Shown here: positions 23,790-34,170 of the stretch, one piece after another
Numbering within the stretch: the first letter of the stretch is position 1
Layout of the letters: each line of letters begins with the position of its first letter
Assembly: GCA_004794785.1 (NCBI GenBank)
Contig: SJOL01005921.1
Span: forward strand, 368,597-432,596
DNA: 64,000 nt
Source: Opisthorchis felineus
Taxonomy: Eukaryota > Platyhelminthes > Trematoda > Opisthorchiida > Opisthorchiidae
Reading direction: 5' to 3'
Notes under the pieces: model-generated
Database searches by the model: none
Seen by the model: the letters and a program-made list of their open reading frames with translations, nothing else
What the model was told of the DNA's origin: nothing
Program-made: the position numbers and the translations under genes

Positions 23790-25129
23790 ACACTAGTATA
23801 ACTCATTTCTGCATAAGTGATGTTATTGAGTGCTTGGCCCACAGTGCGGTTGAAGTGATCGATACCATTACACTCTGCTATCAACCGCTGAAAACATTTA
23901 CAGAAGTTGAAGCCGAAAATTTCGTTAACCACATGTAGATGACTTAATATAGGCTTCATATTCTCCCTCTTCCCCAGAAGGATATGCCTTTAGTCGAGAG
24001 GACAGCACCTGTACGCGTTTCACTGTGGGGGAACTACTTGCTCGCAAATGAAGCAGAAATCATTCCGATAAATTTAGCAATGCTGTGCAGTATAAATTTT
24101 CGGAACAAAAACTGGGGTAATCTATCCGCAGATGACCTGCTAGTGGTAGTAAGTCCACTTACCCTTTTCACGGTAAATCCACACTATGCTAACTTCCTAC
24201 TGAAACAATATATTTCCGTGGTAGCCTGATCTTCTTTAAACTCTTTTTTGAATTCCCCCGTGTATGAATACTAATGAGGAGTTCTAACTGAGCCAATGAA
24301 CACGACAGCAACCTCAATCCATAATTTCAATCTTGCAACACTCTCTGAGTTGCAAGAANAATTTCGGCTGTGGGAAATACAGGTTTAAAGAGGGGAAGAA
24401 TAATCTTAACAACAGGAAGGACTATCGCACTACTCTCATGCCTAGACCCATAGTCACTTCCCATCAAGACAAATAAACAACATGGAGGAAGTTCACTTTT
24501 TCAGTCCAACTGTGGAGTAGGAGGGTGTAAGGCAGTAGAACCAAAAGACAAGGCTTTTGGAGGTTTCCGATTTGGATGTGGTATTATTAACACGAAAGTG
24601 AGCGAACTGATACAACAAACCTCAAACTGTACATGTTCATGGCTTCAGCAAGTGCGCAAATTTGTCACTGACCGGAACAGCGCGGTGTGAAGTTCCGCGG
24701 TCGTCCATTCCGAGGCCAGTCGCGTGATTCTGCTTGGCGATGCGATCACACGGAAATCACGACGGAACAAGTCAAGGCAACCTCAGCAAACGGAGCACGA
24801 ACACGCATGGGTAAATAGGTCAGCTGCACAGCTTCACACGTACTATCACAAGTGCTAATATGCTAGTGTTGGACGGGGCGGCCTCTGCGGTAAGGTAAAT
24901 GGCGGGTAGGGATGGACGTACAAAAGTACATGGGCGAAGCAAGCAAACGAATGGGAGAATTATCATGACACCAAGTTCAATTCAACAAGGCTGTACAATC
25001 ACACTGTCCGCTCTACATTTTTCAGTGCGACTGAATGGTATCCAAGTTTATGTTATCACTTTAAGATGTTTAAGAGGCGGTTAGTGTAGGTAGATCAAGA
25101 CAAGAGAGCACGTGCCTACGGGGTCAAGC
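23790..25129. other. No gene; contains a perfect 8-bp hairpin
   Basis: There are no motifs in the ORFs. At 24332-24356 CTTGCAAC and GTTGCAAG flank a 9-base loop. An N at 24359 lies just beside this hairpin. Confidence 0.5.
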
Positions 25130-25375
25130 GATTAAGTATATAATAAACTGATGGTAGTGTGAGTTTCAACTGAGATTTCGTCTTGTGAGTGAAGCCACTG
25201 TGTGATTAAAACCGAGAAGCACTGTAAAGTTTTATCATCCCCATTAGTAGTAATCGGCGATATGCATCTCACGAAACTCCAGGGAGTGTAGAATCCGCGA
25301 CCTCCAGATTGGTGGTTTGAACGCTTAGGCTTTCGTGGCGGAACGGTTGTGAACAGCATTGTGAATAAGTAGCTC
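25130..25375 (-). repeat. tRNA-derived SINE (family 3), copy b
   Basis: The minus strand shows a tRNA-like head (GGTCGCGGATTC as degenerate B box, about 25300-25290). The body then runs through GGGGATGATAAAAC, CAGTGCTTCTCGG and TGGCTTCACTCACAAGACG to a tail with CTCACACTACCATCA. The body matches the element at 59738-59950 and a fragment at 48168-48240. The A box has decayed. No function is expected. Confidence 0.65.
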
Positions 25376-25668
25376 AGAGGGAGAATGATTCGATCCGAGA
25401 ATTGGCCATTCGAGGAAACCTTCGATACATGACCATGGATGTGGTTTACGTTAAAAATAAAAGCACACAGTTGGAGAATTTTTAGTAAAATGTGAGGGGA
25501 ATGCCGCCTATAAACGAAACCATCAACGATTTTAGAAGGGATTTTCCAAAATCCTAAAGATTATTAACCTTCCGAAAATCAGCATATGATATGGTACAAG
25601 GTCGGCCAACTAATTTTCGTGCCAATATTGACCTTTGCATGTTTCAATGACATTACTCGATACTTAAG

Positions 25669-25990
25669 TAGATAAAAGGATAGACTTAATACACTAATCA
25701 TATGGTTGCTGAAAATTCTTCGACAGCCCACGACCAGTTTCACCCTTCTTGGGACTCATCAGGTAGGCGCAGTCCCCGAGTTTCCGTCAACCTTATGCTT
25801 TACTTGAACCCAAATTGCGCGAAATTAGCGAAATACACTCATTTGCAAACAAATTTGGCTTTTGCGGGAGGCTCACCTGGAACCCAGGTGAATCTCTCGT
25901 TTATGATGTTTTCAGACCACTGAGTACCAGGTGAGTCTCCCGTAAAACCAAAGTTGTTTGCAAATGAATGTATTTCGCTAGATAAAAGGA
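25669..25990 (+). mobile_element. Hammerhead-family repeat, copy C, with 12-bp flanking direct repeats
   Basis: The element runs from 25681 to 25978 and is bounded by identical TAGATAAAAGGA at 25669-25680 and 25979-25990, a likely target-site duplication. From its left end it carries the outer terminus (AGACTTAATACACTAATC), a minus-strand hammerhead, TTTCCGTCAACCTTATG, then the inner arm starting AGCGAAATACACTCATTTGC. After a short loop (about 25895-25920) the inner arm returns in reverse complement and ends GAATGTATTTCGC, exactly at the duplication. The right outer arm is absent. A variable duplication of this length suits a retroelement better than a cut-and-paste transposon. Confidence 0.8.
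25726..25768 (-). ncRNA. Hammerhead ribozyme, copy C (best preserved)
   Basis: On the minus strand: stem I strand GCCTAC (25768-25763), CTGATGA (25762-25756), stem II (GTCC with GGGT, loop CAAGAA, two G-T wobble pairs), GAAA (25741-25738), stem III of two pairs (A-T, C-G) with a TG loop, cleavage triplet GTC ending at 25732, and stem I strand GTGGGC (25731-25726). Stem I is six pairs including one wobble. All invariant core bases are present. The layout is type I with a very short stem III. Such forms are known from Penelope-like elements and the newt satellite and usually cleave best as dimers. Self-cleavage is predicted, not shown. Confidence 0.75.
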
Positions 25991-26034
25991 TGTTCTGGGC
26001 TGGGTGCTAATGGACGAACGAGTTGTGGTATCTA

Positions 26035-26095
26035 CGTGAGTGACGTTACCTGTTACTCCTTGAGGTTCTCATCAGGTGGTGTTACCACATACGTT
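26035..26095. repeat. Imperfect inverted repeat with CTGATGA on the minus strand
   Basis: The left part GGACGAACGAGTTGTGGTATC has an imperfect reverse complement in GTTACCACATACGTTCATTCC. Between them the minus strand reads CACCTGATGAGAACC, which resembles the start of a hammerhead core, but no GAAA follows at the required place. It lies 45 bases right of copy C. Confidence 0.4.
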
Positions 26096-26100
26096 CATTC

Positions 26101-27599
26101 CGCCCTAATCTAGGGATTTACGATAACCATTTTATTGGACACCTGAACAGAGAATCCCACGGATCATTCTAAACCGTATCTGCTGACTACTGGCGGTACC
26201 AGTCTGTGCCAATCAGCTCACCCCGGGGAAGAGCGAACGGAGTGAAAATTTGTTGCTGCCGCTCGAAATAAACTGTCATCGTTGGATCGCTGGCCTTAGT
26301 AAAGGAGTATATAGTTGGCTTGTGAGGCCATTGTGCGCTCAAATATTGCTTGTAAATCTGATTTGGACGACATGTCCTAGGTTCTAAGGTGGAAGCATTA
26401 GAGAAGCTGTCTCATGACTGAAAATGTTGATATTTTGTCCTCTGGAGCACGGCCCTACGTAGCAGAATTCCGGGTGTTCAGAAAGCACCACAATGACGTT
26501 AATGCCTGACCTCCATGACTGATATAAACACACTTGTGTATTAAAGACAACCAAGCAGATGTTCGCTTGACGCCAGTGTTCTTAGGAATGCATCGATGCA
26601 AACGTCAGCAGTTCATCTTACGTAAACAAATGGTAAACTGGGTATTGGTTTTCGTCTTTCTGCCCTTTCCTTTGCTTAACTGACCTCGGAATCTACTTAT
26701 GACCACAAAATGTCACTAGGACATAAGATAGTTTTTTGTCTTTTTCTAAGGTGTTTGAATGGTGGTAGTTTGGCACTAGGGTCCTTATGTCAAGTCTGGT
26801 CACATCAGTCCCTTCGACGATGATCAGGATCAACCGAAAAAACCTACATCGTTTATGTGTGTGCATCTAGGACCGGCGGTTTCAGAAGTACGACTGAAAC
26901 ATACATGTTTCACTCGCCTCTAGTGAACAACTGATGTCTTTGGGTAGTCATAAGATTGTTACTGACTTCTTTCACTGCCCTAATGGCACGCAGACACGGA
27001 GCAACAAACACAAAGTGTTAGTCTTGGTTTTAAGATGAACTGTTGCACAGTCATGTGTGGGCCATCGAGACGGGTGCACTCGCTCTCCTACGGAAAGTGT
27101 TGGGCGTCCTACACCACACACGTCTTTGCTATTCATCGCCCGACTGAAAAACTGCGCATCAAATACCGTCATCTTTTTCATCCGTCTAAAAGCAGGTAAG
27201 TAGATCGGTCAAAAGTAATAAGCGGAACAGGGAAAATGGCGGTAATAATGCATCAGGCAGGGTGTAGCTTACAACATTCACGATAAGCAAAACCCAGACA
27301 TGGGTTTATGGCCATCTATATCGTTTTAAAATGTCAGAGCTGTAAGGACTCTATACGTAACCCAACTTTGTCTGTGCACCACAAATGTCAAGACAAACGT
27401 TAGGGGAAGCCTAAATGTGCCAGTAAAAACAGATTTTAACTGTGAAACAACTATGCTTGGAAATAAACCTGTTGGATTAAATCGTAATAGACGTCCTATA
27501 AGTATGACATATTTGCAAGTGAATAGACTTCTAATTTCATCATTACCTTCCATACTTGCTGGTTAAACTAGTCTTGTTTATTCATACCAAAAACGGACG
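26101..27599. other. No recognised feature
   Basis: Short ORFs only, with no motif or shared repeat. Confidence 0.5.
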
Positions 27600-27745
27600 C
27601 AGTGAATGCATTTTTCGCTCTTCTTCTGGCTCATACCTGGCCATGACTTTTTCCTTGCAGGGAATTGAACCCACAATCTCCGTTACACCTAGAAAGTGCA
27701 TCAGTATTAGTGAATCACAACGTACTGGACACTTGATTTGGCCCA
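27600..27745 (-). repeat. Possible degenerate tRNA-like SINE head
   Basis: The minus strand has a good B box GGGTTCAATTCCC (about 27673-27661), preceded by a tRNA-like TAGGTGTAACGGAGATTG. The expected A box region (TTCACTAATACTG) is poor. Confidence 0.3.
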
Positions 27746-28249
27746 CTTGAACAGACAAGCATATCTACATTCAGGCAATTTAGGTGGGCTTTCCGACAAC
27801 CATTCATCTATGTACTTTGAAGAAGTTTGAGGAAGTTAACTCTTCCATCAAAAACTTTTAAAATTCGTACTGGTTCTAAGAAAACAGTGAGACGCTGATC
27901 CATGCCAACCAATATTCTGTAGTGGAGAACGATGACTCAGGACAGGTTTCATAGGATCCATAATATTTACAAAATACTCTCTAGTTGAACAGGTAAGTGC
28001 TTGTTAGGCTGTATGAAAATATGTAGTGGTCACAAAGGTATGATGGTAAGGATGAGTGGGTTCTTTCGACTGAGTAGAAACCGTCATACTCAAAATCGGA
28101 TTGACCATGATATCAAAAGCTTTCCAGCATTAACCACAAACTCAGTGGATCTCCCGTATGCCTGATTTCATAGGGCTGATTGCCGGAGTACCGCAAAATC
28201 TCTCAAATCCAACGCCTCATTTTGCGCGATTCTTTAAAGTCCGAACTGT

Positions 28250-28450
28250 CAACGTAGTACTTCGGTCATCCAATCCTCACACTGCGTCTCTTCCAGGCTG
28301 CGTACACGCACACGCCTGCATATGGTCATCAGTGCTGTCCCCTTCTCGGAGGGGGACAACAGAAAGTAACTCGAACCATCTATCGCTCGTGTACGAAGGT
28401 GCACCTGTGCAGCTGCGTCAGCCGATCTAAGACGCACTGACACAGGCAGA
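28250..28450 (-). repeat. Possible tRNA-like SINE with internal GC hairpin
   Basis: On the minus strand TGACGCAGCTGCACAGGTGC (A-box-like) is followed by GGTTCGAGTTAC (B-box-like) at tRNA spacing. A strong hairpin then follows (TGTCCCC and GGGGACA around a loop, about 28337-28360). The body is not shared with other copies in the window. Confidence 0.4.
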
Positions 28451-29956
28451 CTACTTGGATCAACCAGCATGCTGGCTTAGTAACGAACGACCAAAAATGT
28501 GCTTTTTCCCGCTGTGCTGGTTTCTAGTTGCCTAGTTGGGACGGAGGAATTTCCCGTCACTTTGATGCTAGGTTAGAAAGTGTAAAACTCTTAGTGGATG
28601 ACAATCCAAACCTGACTGCACCACTGGCCTACCCTATTTTTTAAGTGCCAATTTGTGGAGGACAGTTGATAGCCAACCTTATGTCACCTCATTTCCAATA
28701 GGAGTTCAGTTCTAGTCCCTGGGAAAGACAAACATAACGGAAGGGTTTGTGTTAAAAAGTTCTAATCAGGCGTCGCAGACTCCCTCTATGAAGTGAAAGC
28801 AGCTCCAGGCGCAGCAACCTATTTTGGCACTTCCCGCCACGACTTCATTTATCCCAGCGTCACTGGTGTCTGCTCACGCCACGGCAACAAACAGAAGTAT
28901 TGGCACTAAAAGTGCAGGCCTCCGCCACTGAACCAAACGGAAGTGACCGCAGTCAGTTGACCTAAGCTGTTTCATTTGAGGGGGGGGGACTCAAATCGAG
29001 TGAACAGTCTCTTTTCGATTGCTCTTAGGCACATATGTAAGAAATAATAAAATCGGCAATATCCAATACAATTTCATTCAGAATAAAATTCACCAGCCAC
29101 AGATCAACTCGTTACGTGTATGAGAGTCACGTTATCCGATCATTTGGCTAGCCGGCCGTATGAGACCCAGCGCCTTTAGCGACCATTTTTGAGTGGTAAA
29201 ATCAGTATGGTGAATAATTATGCTAGTTATTTCTGTCGTGGAAAGGATATACTTCCTAACACACGTCAAGATGTCCTCTGGTGCTTAGTAAACAGGTGTA
29301 AAAGCCGTTGCGGTATTCACGTGATGTCACCTCTCGGCTAAACCGTCACGCACACACTGGTGACTTAAAGCTGCACATGATAAAAACGCTACTGTAGTTA
29401 GCTTCTTCATATTTCGGAGTATCTAACAAATTGCGTCACAAAGATCTTCTGACTGATCAGTGCCAAATTCTGGTCACAAAGTTTGCCTCTTGACCATTTT
29501 TGTAGATGATTGTCCGTCACTGATTCAGGCTGGATGACAGCAATTCAGGAATTTCGAAACAGCTAAAACTTTCTACTAGATAATGCAGATCTGTTATATG
29601 AAATGCCTACACCTCTTGCTAAAGTACGCGGCACTCAAACGACGGTTTACCTTAAAACTACACTCAACAGAATTGCTTAAATCATGCAGCAGTTCGAACG
29701 GAAGCATCGCTCCTTCCGGTGTCGTAAGGACTGCTAGTCGTCCAGCTTCGTGTTCAGCCTACTGAATGTTATCGATCTTTCGGTTATCGAGCTTCCAAGC
29801 CACCATACAGTGTGATTCAGCTCAGGTGGTCTGTCTGCCATATCTCTAAGGCGAGTAGACATGAAATATCATTTGGATCGCTGAGTCCAGCTGCACCGGT
29901 CTTACCAGAGCGACAGGCTCACTGAGTTACCGTCTGTCCTACTTCCATGTGGCCTA
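28451..29956. other. No recognised feature
   Basis: Short ORFs only. A G8 run occurs at about 28980. Confidence 0.5.
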
Positions 29957-29959
29957 GAT

Positions 29960-30016
29960 GAGGGTAGCCCTCGTAGCTACCCATGCAGTGGTACAAGAGG
30001 CAATGTGCATTGCCTC
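29960..30016. repeat. Two adjacent hairpins
   Basis: GGGTAGC/GCTACCC with a 7-base loop (about 29962-29982) is followed by GAGGCAATG/CATTGCCTC around two bases (29997-30016). The purpose is unknown. They could be part of a repeat unit or a cruciform-prone site. Confidence 0.6.
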
Positions 30017-31837
30017 TCATGCAATGCTATGCACATTAAAATAGGTTGAAGTTTTTTGCCCCACTTGGCCACCATAATGTGGGCCTTCCGTGATGCTATC
30101 GCACCCAACAACCTCTGCTTTTAACTCATTTGCAAATCCATCAAACCACCCCAACTTCCAGGACGGTGAGCTGGAAGACTGGACACTTTTTACTAAGAAC
30201 AACCGCCCGCTCCCCCAGACATGCAAGCATGCAGTCTGGTTATTTTAGGTGAAATGTGAGTATGCTATTATCTGACAGCTTGATGACCGACCGCGAATCT
30301 AGAAGAGATGTGTTCAAAACTGTACCATTGTAGATTCTCAGGCAGTCAGCTCCTAATACACTATAAAATTCCTCGAGTAAGGACTTCTCAACAAGGAAAT
30401 CCCATATTTTTTTTGGGTATTTTTGAAGTCCTCATGAACTTATTGTTGAAATTCCTATCGAACTGGCCAAATGCTTTTAGGGGAAAACGAAAGTCAAATG
30501 GGTTTCTTATCCAACATATTCCATAATTCGTTCTGGCTCGTGAACTTATATGCAAGAGACTAGGATGTTAACCAACAAGTAGAATGTTATATTTTTGCAA
30601 CAGTTTGTGACAACCGGACTTAGAATGTTCAGCAGCTGCTTTTCGAACCGGTGTTTCCTTTTTATCACACCAGGGCTTGTGTTCGTTACCGATTAGCAAA
30701 TAAATCTAGTGTGATATCCGCTACTCTGTGTAAGTGTGCGTGCCTCTGGGAGTTGGTCTCTAAAGCTTGCCACAACATGATCCGCAGGATGGGTAATGCA
30801 CCTGGTTGACGCTTGAGGCATAAAATATCGGTTGCCCTCATGAGTTTTTAAGACTTACTTACTAGTTTATCAGCAACATCATAGTGCCAGTCGATATGCA
30901 TTCACCCCTTGAAGTGTGGAACAGCGAGTGCATTGACAGGAGGAATCGTTTTAAGTTGCCCCGCTACCACGTGCGCGGAAGATTGCGACAAACGAAACCC
31001 GGAAAGCTAGTGGTTCACCATTTTATGACCATTTGTATGACGAATGAAAACAAGTGGAATATTCCAAAACATAAAAACAATGATGCGCTGGCTGAAGATT
31101 AAAATAATGAACCATCGGACTGCTCGAGCTCTACAGAATAGTTAAACCGGGCAGGAGAAAATACGGAAGCCAAGGTGATATTACAGCTTGTTCCTCTTCA
31201 CCCACTAGTCTTAACAGACTACTGCACAAGAAAGCTGCAGAGGTGTGACATGAGGTGCGCTACATGATTTTCACAGCAGACGGTGAAAGACCTGTTGCAA
31301 ACAAATTCGTTTCTATTATCTGTAAGCACAGACCAACCTTTATGCCATTATGCCAATGACACATTCTTCAGCTTACTGAGAAACTAAAACGAAAAACACA
31401 GTACGGAAGAAACCAAAGTACACTTTGATGACAACAGACACAAGTTTTGTGTTCAAGGGCTAAGAAGTTCTCGAAAGGGTGCCCGAAGCTTATTTATTTA
31501 CCCATCTTTCAGAAGGGCTGTTTCTATATGACGCGCACTCCTCATGGAAATATACTACATCTTAAATATCAACTATCCAAATATCTTTGACCGATTACTT
31601 GAGGTCTAAATTGCTTCTCTTCTTATTACCACACAAAGAGGATTGGGATAAATGTATTTGCCTCAAATTTTGTACACAGAAACCATAGGATTGGAAGATT
31701 TCGCAGTTCTAGACAATTTGGCTTTCCTGAGAGGTGGGGCGTTTTGTTGTAGACGGACTAATTCATGCATCATCCACGAACTTTGAATATTTCAACGTGA
31801 CTCCTGGAGATTTGATCAGATAGAAAAGCTTCGTATA
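30017..31837. other. No recognised feature
   Basis: Short ORFs only, no motif. Confidence 0.5.
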
Positions 31838-31912
31838 TACATTATGTATGTATTATATGTATCATTATGTATGTTTGTATGTATTATTATGTATTATACA
31901 TTATATATCTGT
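31838..31912. repeat. AT-rich tandem repeat (ATTATGTATGT-like units)
   Basis: Imperfect units built from TATGTAT and ATTATGTATT are repeated over about 75 bases. Confidence 0.8.
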
Positions 31913-32909
31913 TCGAAGTGGACGCCAATAGATGGTAACGTTGTATTAAACTGATCGGAAAACTTCACTACCAGATATGTGTCCCAACCCGCGATGCGTA
32001 TTCATGCACATTCCAAGGGTAACAGAGCTGTGCGGATTTCTCTCTTGAATAGTATAAACAACTGGATGCGTTGTCACAAAGTTCAACATCATATGTGTTC
32101 ATTTACTTGAAGAAATAGACTTGCAACTCAACACAGCTTGCGATATTTATCAGAAAAGCAAATAAGTAAAATGACGTAGACAAAAAATTAGCTAGATTTT
32201 TTGTCATGTGCGAATGCCGACGGGCACCCTAGATGATCTGAAGGCTGACATTCAGATTTTGCACACCCCAGCAATATAAAAAATAAAGGGCTTTTTCAAA
32301 CTTTTCGCGACTTGCTTCTCTAACTGCGCTGGACCCAGCAGATGGCAAACTTACTCTATATCCATTAAATTTGTATCTGACTGATGCATGACAAGATGCA
32401 TTTTTTCACATGACCGCACAAGTCAAATAGGATTCCGAGCTCAAATCCCCAATCACACTTATCACCACCCTTAAATTATTTCTAAGCTGAGACTATCTGA
32501 GTTTGATGGTTTCACTGGCGCTTTTCGGGGTGCCACATCGGTATCAGACCAGGAAGAATAAATTCTGTGTTTTAATCAATTGTGAAACGCTTGGATGCCA
32601 TTAAGGAGTCGTCATTTCTGAAACGTTTGGCTGAAAGATCCCTTTTTGACTTAAAGGCATGTGCTACGATAAACGCTCACATGCAGAGTAAACTGGTGCT
32701 AACAGGCGATTCAGCTGAAACTTATCCGAAACTTTGGTTCATAACATTCTTTAGCTGCACTTCAGCTGAATTCCCGGTTACTAATCACTTGATGTGCAAA
32801 TTAATGTTCACGTTAACTACTACCTTTTGCTTCAGTCATTAATGTATATCATTGCAATCTAGATAGGACTGTAAAACTAAATTTGTGTTCGAATGATTGT
32901 ACTTTTCTA

Positions 32910-32975
32910 ATTTCGTGCAATTTGGGTTCAATTAGAAAATAAGGTTGACAGAAACTAGAGGCCTATGCCTAACTT
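32910..32975 (+). mobile_element. Hammerhead-family repeat fragment (outer right arm)
   Basis: AATTTGGGTTCAATTAGAAA followed by TAAGGTTGACAGAAACT matches the outer right arm of copies B and G. It breaks off before the ribozyme core. Confidence 0.6.
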
Positions 32976-33329
32976 AGATTCAGCAGGATAGTACCCAATA
33001 GGAGGAAATGTTTTTGTCTTAAGTCTAATAGCCAACAGTTAGCCGCAGCGACTTAGCAGGATCCAACGTACAACACACTTTATATTTGCCAAGAAATAGA
33101 GTGGTGTTTCAGGAAATTGCATTCAAAAGAAATCATCTTTTCGGGTGTACACCAAAAGCTTACGTCAAAAGTGCAAAACCAATATCCAGCGGTCCAATTG
33201 CAAATCCTTTTTCGACTCGAAATACATGGTTCACAGAACCAAAATTGGCCTGACGAACCACCCTGTCTCACATGATCCATGTGAGTTCACGTACAGTTGT
33301 GATGGATTATACACAGACAGAAGCAAACG

Positions 33330-33412
33330 TTATATACGCCAACTAAAACATGAGACAGCCTGTGTGCAGCACATTCAATCAGAAAATATCATACACGGAG
33401 AATGCATTCGAG
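33330..33412 (+). mobile_element. Hammerhead-family repeat fragment (centre)
   Basis: AAACATGAGACAGCCTGTG, TGCAGCACATTC and AATATCATACACGGAGA align with the centre of copy A (10912-10970). The fragment lies inside a 192-codon plus-strand ORF (33145-33723), which therefore is unlikely to be a real gene. Confidence 0.6.
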
Positions 33413-33819
33413 TCGCTCATAAAAGTAATTGTAATTTACACAAGAGCTTATTGTATCAGGATTTGAGTGTGTTTGATGTCAAAAAAACAGTCCATATTAG
33501 GAAGTTAACACTCCCTAGTGTACATTTTTTTCCTCGTTGGAAGACTTTGATTGATCATCGTCATCATCTAGAGTTTTCAAAATGCAACTGCGCCTTTCGT
33601 GACCCTAGCATGCGAACCCTGCAAGGCATGAGGTCACCGACGCAGCACAAAGCTTTTCATGGACTATTCAAGCTCAAGCATTATCTAACTTTTTTGTTTC
33701 ACTTCATTCTTAATCCTGTCTGAGGTGACAGACTTCGAGGCCCGTTTGACCACTCGAAAAACTGACCACTGGAAGGGTAGAACGTCCTTTAGTGCCACAT
33801 CCGTGTAAGTGTGCCTACA

Positions 33820-33935
33820 CAACTATAATATATATTAACACAGTCTAATATACAATACAATGGTATATGACGTAGTATATAATATGTAATATTTATAATT
33901 ACATAATTTTTTATAATATCACAATATGCGATATA
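33820..33935. repeat. AT-rich low-complexity tract
   Basis: A run of TATAATATGTAATATTTAT-type sequence with little GC. The bases on either side show nothing else. Confidence 0.75.
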
Positions 33936-34059
33936 CCGATGGTAACGGTGCTGCATAGATGCTTTATCCATCAAACTGCTTAGGAGACGAATTTCCTTCC
34001 AAAAGTAGCCTTCTGGATGAAAGTCCAAAGGAAATAACTCGTGAAATGCAAGTTAGCAA

Positions 34060-34170
34060 GATAGTCGAGATATCGCAGTAGATTTTCTTGTTTATTGTGC
34101 ATTTCGGGAATTGCGTCCACCCGATGAGCCCTAGGAACAGCGAAAACGGCTGACTGTTGTCTTCGATAAA
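34060..34170 (+). mobile_element. Hammerhead-family repeat, copy E (right outer arm with mutated ribozyme)
   Basis: GAGATATCGCAG is a core remnant. A right outer arm follows with GGGAATTGCGTCCACC, CCGATGA (34131-34137, where CTGATGA is expected), a changed stem II, GAAA (34142-34145) and TGTCTTCGAT. No GTC triplet remains. The ribozyme is inactive. Confidence 0.6.
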
